Assembly: GCF_029784155.1 (NCBI RefSeq)
Contig: NC_073692.1
Location: 278,400,413-278,464,412, forward strand
DNA from: Uranotaenia lowii
Lineage: Eukaryota; Arthropoda; Insecta; Diptera; Culicidae
Reading direction: 5' to 3'
Length of the DNA: 64,000 bases
Below, piece after piece: positions 1 through 9,676 of the stretch (positions are counted from its first letter, which is position 1; every line of letters starts with the position of its first letter). The translations under genes and the position numbers were made by a program. A model generated the notes under the pieces. That model was not told the DNA's origin, ran no database searches, and saw only the letters and a list, made by a program, of their open reading frames with translations.

Positions 1-618
1 GGAGGCGCCTGTCGTGTTCCGTCTATTTGGGGTCGAGCTTTCGTCGTTATAAATTCAAATAGCCCTACATAACATTTGCAATTTGACGAGCTCCCATAAT
101 CCTCAGTGGGATTAAAACTGAATAAATGGAGGCGAATTTTATTTTCGGAGTGACCTTTTCGGGAAATATGCTTAGTATCATCCCGAGATGGAGGTGAATC
201 TTATTATGGGAGCTGTAACAAAAATGTATAATATGGAGCTCTATAAATAACTTTTCATATGAAAGCATCTAATGATGCAACTTTGCTTTTCACTGTTCAT
301 TTGAAATACATATAAATAGGAGAGACGTACAAAAAAAATTATGTATACTGAAAAATCTAAGTTCTGAAATTTTACCCTGAAATGATTTTAAAACTCAATA
401 TCTTGACTCTAAAGCTGAACTTATGTATTTCTTAAACGATGAGATTATATTTCAACCTTAAATTTTAAGGCTTAAAATAAAATTTATCTATTACGACAAA
501 CTAACTAACTACTTGCAATAAAACATCCCCAAATATTGAATTTGAATGATAAAAACTGAAATGTACATTAATTTAAAAATTTAAAAAATAGGTACTTGTT
601 AAGCATGGTTTATCGAAG
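1..618. other. AT-rich DNA, no gene recognised
   Basis: No convincing coding region, RNA gene or element end was found. A short inverted pair (AGCTCCCATAAT near 90 and its complement near 205) and a loosely repeated phrase around GGAGGCGAATTTTATT suggest a degraded repeat, but no boundary can be drawn. Confidence 0.4.
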
Positions 619-620
619 TA

Positions 621-1925
621 AAGTCTGCTTCATTTAATATTGGAACACAAACAATTGCGTGTAGTTCAGTCATTTATTAACGAATTCATAATTTGTTTTT
701 CACACAAATGTAGCATTTTCTTTACTCTTTCATAAAAAAAATTAAAAAAAATAATTAATTGCTGTTTCGAAGAAATTCTCGTACTTTTCCCGTAATACGG
801 CACATTAGGCGGCGCACACCCTTTTCGTCCACCGTTTTGGCGATTTGATTCCACCAGTTCTTCATTTGAGTCATGTTCCTAACAAGTTTTCCCTTTGCCT
901 TAAGCCTCCGCTTCGTGATTGTCCAGTATTTCTCTATCGGCCGGAACTGGGGGCAGTTTGGGGGGTTGAGGTCCTTCGGTATTACGCTGACCCCGTTCGT
1001 TGCGTACCATTCCATAACCGTTTTGCTGTAATGGCAGCTTGCGAGGTCCGGCCCAAACATTACTGGACGGTCGTGGGAACGAATAAACGGCAGAATCCGT
1101 TTCTGTAGGCACTCTTTTTTGTAGACTTCTGATGTCATTGTCTTGTCAGTAAGAAAGACTTTGGTTTTCTGTTCACAACTGCATATCCCCTGCCAAATCA
1201 TGTACTTGCGGGCGAATTTATCCGCAAACACGAACTTAAATTTTGCAGGTGCATCCCCCCGAGCCGTCGCCAAATAAAATTTTTGACCTGGGATTTGCCC
1301 AAAGTCCGCCTTCACGTAGGTCTCATCGTCCATCAGAATACATCCGTCGAACTTGGTCAGCACTTGGTCGTACAGCTTTCGAGCACGGATTCTGGCCACA
1401 TTGTTCTGCTTCAGCGTCCGATTTGGCTGTTTGCTGGCTCGGAATGACCTTATTCCTTCCCGGAGACGAATTCGTCGCACCGTACTGTGAGCGGCCTGGA
1501 ACTTATTGGCCAAATCGCGGTCTGAAAGATTGGGATTCCTCTTGACGGCCTTGATGACTTTCCCACGCAGTTTCCGGTCGACAGTTCCACTCCGACGCTT
1601 CGAATGCGGCTTCCGAGCCGTCGTCAATGTTTCCTTGTACTGCTTGATAACACGCCATACGGTATTTCTGGCCATTTTAAGCTGTTTAGCTAGCTTCGAT
1701 GCCGACAACAATGGATTTTTCATGAAAACTGTGCACAATTTGATCTCTCCGTTCGGCTTCCATGGCGGTTGTTTACAAAATGCTATCGTTTGGTGTTATG
1801 ACATTAATACATGGTGAAAGGTAATGAATTTCCCGACACGTGGGTGAAAAAAGTTTCGAAATCCGTCCACTAGGAGCGCCACAATGAGCAAAAGAATTTG
1901 TTCCAATATTAAATGAAGCAGACTT
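621..1925 (-). mobile_element. ITmD37E-type mariner transposon, copy 1
   Basis: A complete cut-and-paste DNA transposon of about 1.3 kb. Both ends carry the same terminal inverted repeat, AAGTCTGCTTCATTTAATAT, and both are flanked by a TA dinucleotide (619-620 and 1926-1927), the target duplication of the Tc1/mariner superfamily. It holds one transposase gene on the minus strand. A nearly identical copy in the opposite orientation lies at 27837-29108; copy 1 keeps about 35 bases of 3' non-coding sequence that copy 2 lacks. The closeness of the copies implies recent activity. Confidence 0.93.
755..1723 (-). CDS. DD37E mariner-type transposase (copy 1)
   Basis: Transposase that would cut and rejoin the element's own ends in the nucleus. 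The start used is the ATG of MKNPLLSAS, giving 322 residues. The N-terminal third holds two helix-turn-helix DNA-binding regions (SASKLAKQLKMARNTVW, then NLSDRDLANKFQAAHSTVRR). The DDE domain follows: first Asp in MDDETYVKAD, second in GPDLASCHY, and Glu in RPIEKYW. There are 37 residues between the second Asp and the Glu, the spacing of the mosquito ITmD37E family. Compared with copy 2 it has several changes, including Gly for Trp just before the second catalytic Asp (FGPDLAS versus FWPDLAS) and Thr for Ala after EKYW, so it may be the weaker copy. An upstream ATG at 1763 opens a 15-codon reading frame out of phase with the main frame; see findings. Confidence 0.88.
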   Translation of the reverse strand: MKNPLLSASKLAKQLKMARNTVWRVIKQYKETLTTARKPHSKRRSGTVDRKLRGKVIKAVKRNPNLSDRDLANKFQAAHSTVRRIRLREGIRSFRASKQPNRTLKQNNVARIRARKLYDQVLTKFDGCILMDDETYVKADFGQIPGQKFYLATARGDAPAKFKFVFADKFARKYMIWQGICSCEQKTKVFLTDKTMTSEVYKKECLQKRILPFIRSHDRPVMFGPDLASCHYSKTVMEWYATNGVSVIPKDLNPPNCPQFRPIEKYWTITKRRLKAKGKLVRNMTQMKNWWNQIAKTVDEKGVRRLMCRITGKVREFLRNSN

Positions 1926-2000
1926 TAGGTTTAATTGAAAGACATTTTTGCTAACCAAATTTCACATTATACATTCAGATTTTAATTCCTGATCCTCTTC

Positions 2001-2512
2001 TTTGAAGAACAACATTAAGTTATGTCAGTAGTATGTCCCTTCGCATTGATAAACAATAAATTCGATCAACATAACTGATGGGCGCCTAGCGAGATATGGC
2101 ATGACTACGTTTCATGCAATAGGCCTACCTCGTGGGGCATAAGCAGATGTGTCAATTGAATTTATTGTTTTGCAATGCCAAGAGACATACCTCCGTTATA
2201 CAGCTAATAACTTCTTTGCCTAATAAGATTAGAAGTTGCGGTCTCGAACAAAGTTGCTAAGCAAAAAATGTCCTTTAGAGAATTTATAAATTGGCACAAA
2301 ACCATTAGCGGGCTCGATTCCACAGAAACATAAAAAATTATGTTGATTTTTCAGTACAATTTCCACATGCAAACCTAAAAGTTCAAATTTACTCATGTAA
2401 ACGTTACTTGAAAATTCTGCAAAGAATCTTGGATGAGTTTTGTACCAAAACGAAGTTTTTAAGACCCCAGGGTTTGAGAAATTGATAAATGACTCCAAAT
2501 CGACTCAGTCTA
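2001..2512. repeat. Degenerate copy of long-arm foldback family
   Basis: The right arm and centre match the foldback element at 2690-3452: central palindrome CATGACTACGTTTCATGCA, the phrase AATTTATAAATTGGCACAAA, and the terminus CGACTCAGTCTA ending at 2512. Only about 100 bases of the left arm remain. No target duplication is evident, so this copy is probably truncated. Confidence 0.7.
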
Positions 2513-2689
2513 TTGATCAGTGGTTTAAAATAATGGTTTAAAAATTTATCTGAAGGCGACCCTTCAGAGATTTGGTGAAATATTTATAAAAGATTTTTTT
2601 TCTAAATTATACAAACATTTCAATTGGCTGAAATGGTAGTCAATGTGCAACTCGAGACCCCATATACCCAATCTTCGGGTTGTGGTCAT

Positions 2690-3452
2690 TAGACTTAGTC
2701 TGTTTGGGGTCATTTTTGAATTTCTCAAACCCTCGGCTCTAAAAGCTTCGTCTTGGTCCAAAACTCATCAATGATTTTTTGCAGAATTTTTGAGTAATAT
2801 TTACATGAGTAAATTTGAACTTTTAGGTTTGTATGGGAAAATTTAATTTTTTTTACTGAAAAATCAAAGTCTTTTTTGTGTCTTCTGTGGAACCGAGCCA
2901 GCTGATGGTTATTGTGCCAAAATTCTCTAAAGGAAATTTTCCGCTGAACAACTTTGTTGAAGACCTGTAAGTTCGTATCTTATTAGACAAAAAAGTTATT
3001 AATTCAATATCACTGCTGGAGCCTCGCGAAGTACTGCATGAAAAGTAGTCATGCAATACCTCGCTAGGCACCCAGTAGTGATGTCAATTGAATTTATTGT
3101 TCATCAATGCCAAGACATACCCTTGTTAAACAGCTAATACTTTTTTGCCTAATAAGGTACGAAATTACGGTTTTCAACAAAGTTGTTCAGCGGGAAATTG
3201 TCTTTTAGGAAATTTATAAATTGGCACAAAAACCATCAGCTAGCTCGGTTTCACAGAAGAAACAAAAATGATGTTGATTTTTCAGTACAACATTTTAAAT
3301 TTTCCCATACAAACCTAAAAGTTCAAATTAACTCATGTAAACGTTACTCAAAAATTTTGCAAAAGATCATGGATGAGTTTTGTACCAAGACGAAGCTTTT
3401 TAGACCCCAGGGTTTGAGAAATTAAAAAATGACCCCACATCGACTCAGTCTA
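2690..3452. mobile_element. Long-arm foldback transposon, full copy, 8-bp target duplication
   Basis: A non-coding element made almost wholly of two inverted arms of about 350-375 bases meeting at a small central palindrome (GCATGAAAAGTAGTCATGC near 3037). The termini read TAGACTTAGTC on the left and GACTCAGTCTA on the right. It is flanked on both sides by GTGGTCAT (2682-2689 and 3453-3460). An 8-base duplication is typical of hAT and P superfamilies. No transposase is encoded, so mobilisation in trans is inferred. Other copies lie at 2001-2512, 5981-6410 and 34730-35486. Confidence 0.82.
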
Positions 3453-3460
3453 GTGGTCAT

Positions 3461-4790
3461 ATCACCTGTTGACTTTCAACTACGATTCTCAACTTCCCTG
3501 TGGTGCTAGCTGGGGTGCGAGCAACCTTAGCGGAGATCGGGTACCCAACCCCGGTAGATACTTTGGTTACATGCTAACTGAGATAGGGGGCTCCATACGC
3601 GTCTGTTCTCCATGTAAGGAGCAGCGTGCGGAGGGCCTAGTGATGTTCGGGACCCAAAACAGCAAAATCACGACGGTCCTCCTGCGAGATAGTGGGGTTA
3701 GCTGCGGGCCTTGCGAGCCCGTGACTAAGAAAAACAACCAACAACGAGTAATGGACAAGAAATTTTGGATTGGAATCGACAAAGACTCATGCGACGAAAA
3801 CGGATTAGCGATTGTGCAATACCCACGTGCTCTCCGACGAATTGAAGAGCCGAAGTTTTCGACATCGTGACGCTGCAGGAGGTATGCTAGAAAAGCTCCA
3901 TTTACTAGAGCTGCGGCAACACACACGAGCTTGGAACATCTTTTATAGTTATGGGTAAAATGCAAAAGCGCATGATCGGGTGGTGACCGATTGATCAACG
4001 AATGTGCCGGTTGAGATTCAAAATCAAAAGCCGCTTCTTCATCATCAGCATCATCAACGTGTACAGCCTTAACCTCCGAAGTACCGGTGACGATAAAGAC
4101 GAATTCTACGCGCACAAGCGTTAATATGACCGCTGCCTAAAACATGATATCAAGATCGTCATCGAGGATTTTAACGCTTAGGTCGGCCAGGGGGAGGAAT
4201 CCAACCCAACAGTTGGAAGGTTCAGCACGCACCAGCTGACCAACATTAACGGCCTAAGACTTATAGATTTCGCCGCCCCCAAACGAATGGCCGCACGTAG
4301 TACCTTTTTCCAGCACCGCCTTCCACACAAGTACACCTTGAGATCACCGTACTAAACGCACTCACAGATCAACCACGTTTTGATAGACAGCCGTCACTTC
4401 TCGGACATCATCGACGACAGATCCTGTTGAAGCGCTAACATCGAGAAAGACCACCATCTGGTGATGGTGAACAGGTCGCAGCAGACTACGCGCAATCAAC
4501 GAAGCAGCGCTGCCAGCAGAGAGCGAGCTTGACGAAGCCACTCTTAAGGACTGTTGGGATACCATCAAGACTGACATCAACAGCGTTGCGGAGAACGTCA
4601 TCGGGCATATGGAAAGAACTCGTCGAAACTACTGGTTCGACGAGGAGTGTTGGAGAGTGATGGACAAAGAGAACGTAGAATGTAGAAAAACACCAACAGC
4701 GGAAGAGGCAGCGAGTCCGAACGGCTTTTCCGGGAAGCTGACCAAACTGATCAAAGCGACGATGGATGGAACGCTGTGCTGTGTGCGGAT
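3461..4790 (+). pseudogene. RTE-like LINE, endonuclease part (element A, left piece)
   Basis: Decayed plus-strand coding sequence of a non-LTR retrotransposon. Around 4140-4650 the translation, broken by stops and frameshifts, shows an apurinic-type endonuclease: IVIEDFNA (the normal GDFNA box), then STHQLTN, LRLIDFAA, FFQHRLPHKYT, HVLIDSRHFSDIID and KDHHLVMVK (normally SDHHLVMVK). Further on, NYWFDEECW is the linker found before the reverse transcriptase. The upstream part (3470-4130) is GC-richer 5' sequence of the same element. The gene is dead. It is interrupted at 4790 by element B and resumes at 5642. The RTE assignment is by overall resemblance; another endonuclease-type LINE clade is possible. 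Confidence 0.72.
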
Positions 4791-5641
4791 TTATTTATTT
4801 ATTTATTTATATAGTATTCCGTCTCACGACATAGCTTGACGAACATAATTCCTAAAATTCACTCGGTCCATGGCAACCGTTCTCCAATTCCTCGGGCACC
4901 CCACGTTCGCCAGATCACGCTCCACTTGGTCTAACCACCTCGCTCGTTGCGCCCCGCTCGTTTTGTTCCTACCGGATTCGTAACGAACACCTGTTTTGCA
5001 GGACAGTCGTCCGGCATTGTCGCAACATGTCCCGCCCAGCGTATCCGGCCAGCTTTCACCACCTTCTGGATACTGGGTTCGCCGTAGAGTCGCGCGAGCT
5101 CGTGGTTCATCCTTCGCCTCCACACTCCGTTCTCATGTACGCCGCCAAAGATGGTTCTTAACACTCGTCGCTCGAATACTCCGAGTGTACGCAGGTCCTC
5201 CTCGAGCAATATCCATGTCTCGTGCCCGTAGAGAACAACCGGTCTAATAAGCGTCATATACAGGTTACACTTCGTGCGAGGGCTAAGTCTTCTCGACCGC
5301 AGTTGCTTGTGGAGTCCATAGTAGGCACGACTTCCGCTGATAATTCGCCTCCGGATCTCACGGCTGGTATCATTGTCTGCGGTCACCAGTGAGCCGAGAT
5401 AGACAAAGTCTTCGACTATCTCCAGCTCGTCGCCGTCGATCATGACCTTGTTATTACTGGACAAGCGGGTTCGGTCGGTCTCGGATCCGCAGGCCAGCAT
5501 GTACTTCGTCTTGGACGTATTCACCCATCAACCCAATCCTTCCTGCTTCGCGTTTCAGTTTGCGGTAGATGTTTTCCACCGCCGCAGATGATCTGCCGAC
5601 TATATCAATGTCATCGGCAAAGCAGATAAGTTGCGTGTGTA
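4791..5641 (-). mobile_element. RTE-like LINE element B, 5'-truncated, inserted into element A
   Basis: A 0.85-kb minus-strand LINE insertion bounded by a perfect 13-base target duplication, GCTGTGTGCGGAT (4778-4790 and 5642-5654). Its 3' end carries a short (AAAT)n tail (TTTATT repeats on the plus strand at 4791-4811), the type of tail used by RTE-like elements. The 5' end is truncated inside the reverse-transcriptase domain. It belongs to a family close to its host element A, since both encode the NTSKTKY...LACGS stretch. Confidence 0.85.
4824..5640 (-). pseudogene. Reverse transcriptase C-terminal region of LINE element B
   Basis: Reading leftward, the fragment starts with LICFADDIDIVG, containing the reverse-transcriptase catalytic box (FADD), then the frame breaks near 5530. 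The next open stretch (5524 to about 4931) has NTSKTKYMLACGSE, FVYLGSLVTADND, LIRPVVLYGHETW, the thumb and connection sequence of LINE polymerases, and IRWAGHVATMPDD near the end. Another frameshift moves the final GAQRARWLDQVERDL region into a neighbouring frame that stops at 4824. Two frameshifts plus 5' truncation make it non-functional. Confidence 0.8.
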
Positions 5642-5654
5642 GCTGTGTGCGGAT

Positions 5655-5980
5655 ATCGGGTGAATTGTCGAGTTCATTTTAATCGCGCAGGGGGCTTCAA
5701 CAAAGCGATTGTCTATCCTACATGACGTTAAACGTGGCGCTAGAAGGTGTTATTTGACGAGCGGTGGGTGAAATGCAGGGAACGATTTTCAACAGATCCA
5801 GTTAACTTATCTGCTTTGCCGACCATATTGATATAGTCGGCAAACTTAAAAGCTTAACAGGAAGAAAAGATTAATGATAAATACGTCCAAAACGAAGTAT
5901 ATTCTGGCATGCGGATCCGCGACCGAACGAGCCCGCTTGTCTGACAAAACTAATGCTAAAATCAACGGCAACGAGCCGGA
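5655..5980 (+). pseudogene. RTE-like LINE element A, right piece
   Basis: Continuation of element A beyond the element B insertion. The region around 5808-5845 repeats, in the opposite orientation, the FADD-encoding stretch of element B (LSALPTILI-type remnant). From 5876 the frame NTSKTKYILACGSATERARL matches the start of B's connection region. The polymerase core between endonuclease and FADD box has been deleted. The fragment ends abruptly where foldback repeat sequence begins at about 5981. Confidence 0.65.
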
Positions 5981-6410
5981 TTGCATGAAAAGTAGTCATG
6001 CAATACCTACCTTGCTAGGCACCCAGCAGCGATGTCTATTGAATTTATTGTTTATCAATGCCAAAAGATATACCCATGTTAAACAGCTAATAACTTTGTT
6101 GCCTAATAAGATACGAAGTTGCGGTCCACGACAAAATTGTTCAGCAGAAAATTTCCTTTGGAGAATTTGTAAATTGGCACAAAAACCATTAGCAGGCTCG
6201 GCTCCACAGAAGAAACAAAAATGATGTCGATTTTTCAGTACAAAATATTCAATTTTCCCATACAAACCTAAATAGAAGTTCAAATTTTCTCATATAAACG
6301 TAACTTAAAAATTCCGCAAAAAAATCATGAATGAGTTTTGAACCAAAACGAAACTTTTTAGACCCCAGGGTTTGAGAAATTCAAAAATGACCCCAAATCG
6401 ACTCAGTCTA
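5981..6410. repeat. Half foldback element (centre plus right arm)
   Basis: Starts exactly at the centre of the foldback palindrome (TTGCATGAAAAGTAGTCATG) and runs through the right arm to the terminus CGACTCAGTCTA. The left arm is missing and LINE element A abuts the centre, so one arm was lost by deletion or gap repair. Confidence 0.72.
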
Positions 6411-7370
6411 CTGTACAATATTTACTTAGAGGTTGAGCATGTTCTATGTTCAACTCGTGACAGTAAATTCCTGCACCTGCACGGCCTTTTGCGGTTCATT
6501 ACCGTCAGTATCTATAGAATACAATATGAGAGGACATTTGGACCTCTACGAAACCAGATAACCATTCTTGAGGAGAAGGAAATTTGACTTTAAACCCCAT
6601 ATAGGGAAAACTACTCGAGAGTTTAAAATCGTTTGGCGCTAAATTCACCTCGTTTAATCTAACTCATTCAGGCCACACATTTGTATGACTCGATGATCTT
6701 TCGATATTTCTTGACAGCCACAGACCAACTGTCTGTAGACGAATAGCACATGAGAAGGCTTCCTGTTTTAGGCACAAGTGTAGAGGTTTGATAGAAAACT
6801 GTTGAAGCTGTTGAAGAACATTACAAAGATTTTTAAACTGAATATTTTAATTCAATAATCAACTATCTCGAAGTTCGCGATTAATTATGACTTCTGAGAA
6901 AAATGTAATAGAAGTTTTCTTATTGTTTTTTCTTCCCAACTTTACATAATACCCCCGCTCTTAGACACCTGCCTTGGCAAGACCCGCTTCACTTACCAAG
7001 CTATGAACATCGATGCCGTCTCATAGACATAGACACTCTTCAAACCCGCAGAAACGCAACACGAGCTTCCTTTGTCGCCGATCTCTTGACATTGCGAATT
7101 GACTGCCCCACGCTCCTACACCCATAGAAGAGGTTGCAAAAATCCAATGCCTTTTTAGCAAATCTCTGTGCCGATAATGCTCTGAAATGTGCACTGTGCC
7201 GAAGACGGTATGTTTGAAAAACCGTAACTGGCATAAGGACTCGGCTCCCAACCAAAATTATGCATGACCACTACATTCAAGAGAAACAAGAAAAACATTT
7301 TATGGGATTTCCTTCCTATTGGATAATTCATCCCAGAAACAAGAAAATAAAAATTAAAACCACAGCGCTG
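6411..7370. other. No gene recognised
   Basis: Unclassified sequence. 6980-7260 is GC-richer and has short open frames on the minus strand (for example around VLMPVTVFQTYR), which suggests an old decayed coding repeat, but no family could be named. Confidence 0.3.
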
Positions 7371-7445
7371 TAGTGAGAATCGAACTCACATTATCAATTG
7401 TAGCGTCTTGCCAGTCCGACATTCTAACCAGTGTACTATTCAAGC
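7371..7445 (-). other. tRNA-like sequence (SINE-type remnant)
   Basis: On the minus strand a B-box-like T arm, GTGAGTTCGATTCTCAC, forms a perfect 5-base stem around a TTCGATT loop. About 45 bases upstream is a D-arm-like phrase, CACTGGTTAGAATGTCGG. There is no pairing acceptor stem, so it is a tRNA-derived repeat rather than a tRNA gene. Confidence 0.45.
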
Positions 7446-7715
7446 TTCATGCAGGACGAGGTATATTTGTCATAGGCTTTCTGTTACCGATCAATCACAA
7501 AAAACGTACAACGGCGGCTACCCGGCGTTTGGCCTCCTTTCAATGCATTCCTTTGTCTTAAGATGGAAACGGGAAAGGGAACGGGAGTGAAGGAACGGGA
7601 AACCCATTGAATGAGAACTGTGCTTTGCTTACTGCCTGCTATTACATACACACGCTACATATACACAGCTGCTAAAGCCGGGCAGCTTGGCCGGTGTTGT
7701 TTGCCGGTAAATTGA

Positions 7716-7852
7716 AGGAATGTTTTTGTTGTTGCTTTTGCTACATACACACGCACAGCTTAGCCGTGTTTGCCGGTTGAATGAATTAGAAGGATGTTTT
7801 TGTTGTTGCTTTTGCTACATTCACACGCACAGTGCTCGGTTCGCTGGCTGCC
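7716..7852 (+). repeat. Short direct duplication (about 80-bp period, 2 copies)
   Basis: GAAGGATGTTTTTGTTGTTG followed by CTTTTGCTACATACACACGC occurs twice in direct orientation with slight changes (about 7714-7770 and 7790-7845). The surrounding 7620-8060 is GC-richer with TTGCCGG motifs and may be older LINE sequence. No coding function is assigned. Confidence 0.6.
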
Positions 7853-8072
7853 TGGTGTTGGCCGGTATTTATTTCCATCCTTCTTCGGCTTGTGATGCGG
7901 TTGGGAGGGACGCGAAAACGTTTCTATATTGTTTCATTCAGACATACGCAATTCGGTTACGCTGGGAGGTTAATGCCGGTGGGCGCAAATCGAATCAGTG
8001 CCGGTCGCGTTATCTTCTTGTACCAATGATGCTATGAAATTGACTACACGTCATTGGCACAGAGGCTGAATT

Positions 8073-8288
8073 TTGGGTGTAGAAGCCATTCCTCTAAGTG
8101 TGCGACCCCGTGGACTTAAAAACCTGGATCCTCGATTGTATGTTCCCATTCGATTGAACAGTTATGGAGCTTATAGCGCTATCATCCGTGTTATGGAAAC
8201 ATTCAACCGTTTTTCTGAGCACTTCGACTTCGACGTTTCGAGAGATGTTTTCCGTAGTAAGGTTTTAAGTGTATTGAGAACCCTGTAA
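8073..8288 (+). pseudogene. LINE ORF2 C-terminal tail, 5'-truncated
   Basis: A 72-residue open stretch ending at TAA 8286-8288. It contains RPRGLKNLDPRLYVP, LNSYGAYSAII and FNRFSEHFDFD near its end. This order (basic Pro/Arg segment, a YG/SYGAY box, then FN...FDF) is what I recognise in the extreme C-terminus of Jockey/CR1-type LINE ORF2 proteins. Its 3' untranslated region continues to 8305 and, beyond the inserted BEL element, from 13475. The upstream polymerase domain is absent. Confidence 0.5.
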
Positions 8289-8305
8289 TTAGTTTAATTA
8301 GTACT

Positions 8306-8840
8306 TGATCGGTACTAAAGCGATCAGGAATTTTAATTGATTTCTGTTTGTAATGTGTCCTTTTTATGTTCACTTGACACATTAATCAATTTGTTCGCAA
8401 ACACCATTACTTGTGTATGTACCCTAGCATAAGATGTACTCTCTCGCAGCATAAAAAACTTTCGCCGAGAGAGACTCAGACAATAGTTCAGGCTAGCCAT
8501 TTTTAAGTTAGAATAGATCATTGAGTTAAACGAATAGCACGGAATTTCACTTCGTCTTCAAATAAACTAAAAAGTTAAGTCCAAGCAAGCGACTTTCTAT
8601 TCTAGTTCCGAAATCGAGATCCAGTAATAGTGGCAAATTAATCGCCAATCATATTGTGTTGTGTGCGGAAGAAAACCTACACCGAAGTGCAAACAAAATC
8701 TTCCCCCAAGCGAACGATCAGCTGCTGTGTAGAAGAATTGGTGACTTACCTGGATATTCTTACTGCTGGTGGATGCCGTCGACGAGAGACGGGAAGAAAT
8801 ACCCCGAAATCCGAACCCCCCCATCGGCCGAGCCCGAACA
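8306..8840 (+). repeat. 5' LTR of BEL/Pao element
   Basis: 535 bases starting TGATCGG and ending CGAACA (TG...CA ends). It matches 12938-13469 with few substitutions and a small indel near 8430. A polyadenylation signal AATAAA lies at 8561-8566. Promoter and transcript-end signals for the element should lie here; only the polyadenylation signal is explicit. Confidence 0.93.
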
Positions 8841-8842
8841 TT

Positions 8843-8859
8843 TGGTCCTTCGAACCGGA
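8843..8859 (+). promoter_or_regulatory. Primer-binding site matching tRNA-Tyr 3' end
   Basis: TGGTCCTTCGAACCGGA starts two bases after the 5' LTR. Its reverse complement, TCCGGTTCGAAGGACCA, ends in CCA and has the acceptor sequence TCGAAGG. That pairs with a 5' CCTTCGA acceptor strand, the pattern known for insect tRNA-Tyr. Minus-strand DNA synthesis of the element would start here. Confidence 0.75.
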
Positions 8860-9264
8860 TTCGAGGACATCATCTCATCAGGACCGGCAGAGGAACTGGA
8901 AATTCGCCATCTTCTGGAGCGCCATTTCACCTGTGGTTTGTAGTGAAAAGCCACATCAAGGTAGGCCAATAGTGATATACTCACCGTGGATACTTTATAC
9001 TGGCCCATTATTCACTTGGCCATCGAATATCAGCACAAATTTTACGCTGCAAACGTAAGCAAGCAGCAGCAATTACAATCAAATGTGGTGATTGATTTGG
9101 GGAATCAAAACAAACGACAAGATTACATTGGTCGACAAAATTTTGCAGTTTTACACTGTCACGCAAAAGTTTTGGAGCAGCCAAAATTAAATAAAATTTT
9201 AAAACGAAATTTACATTCTGAGGTTGGAAGTCAGTTGTACGGAGAATTTCAAGTGCAATAAGGG

Positions 9265-9560
9265 TGGTGCACTCTACAGTGTCGTTCAAAATTACATCGG
9301 CACTTACAATTTCGAAAGTTTTTTGAAAATTTGGAATTCACTTCCAGTGGTCATTGAGATACTGTGAAGCATTGGCGAGACCCATAGAGGCAAGTGGCTA
9401 GACTACAGTATCGTGCAAAATTATAGCAACACTTCCAAAATTGGATTTTTGGAAAAATTGAAAAATCGCTTAAGCTGTTAGTTTTGTGGCAATTGAAACA
9501 TTGCGGGGTGGCGCTAATACAAGTTGCTGACTACAGTACCATCCAAAAAGATAGCAATTA
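9265..9560 (+). repeat. Three degenerate ~130-bp leader repeats
   Basis: A phrase like CTACAGTGTCGTTCAAAATTA recurs at about 9274, 9400 and 9530 with spacing near 130 bases and increasing divergence, between the primer-binding site and gag. It may be a leader repeat of the BEL element; the role is unknown. Confidence 0.55.
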
Positions 9561-9676
9561 GAACAAAATAAAAATAATTTGAAGATTTTCATATACAAAT
9601 CGCATCCAAAAAGTCAATCGTTCGTGGCATTTACGGTCTTTTTTGGTGCAATTACGTGTGATTTGAGTGGTGTTGA

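Noticed and set aside
845..1817. Plus-strand open frames of 87-103 codons across the ITmD37E element
   Set aside because: They are antisense shadows of the transposase gene; the same shadows appear inverted over copy 2.
3567..4115. 182-codon minus-strand open frame
   Set aside because: Antisense of the LINE element A 5' region, which reads as LINE on the plus strand.
4362..4601. Minus-strand Ser-rich 79-codon frame
   Set aside because: Antisense of the endonuclease remnant of element A.
7371..7445. tRNA gene on the minus strand
   Set aside because: T arm is perfect but there is no acceptor stem or clear anticodon arm.
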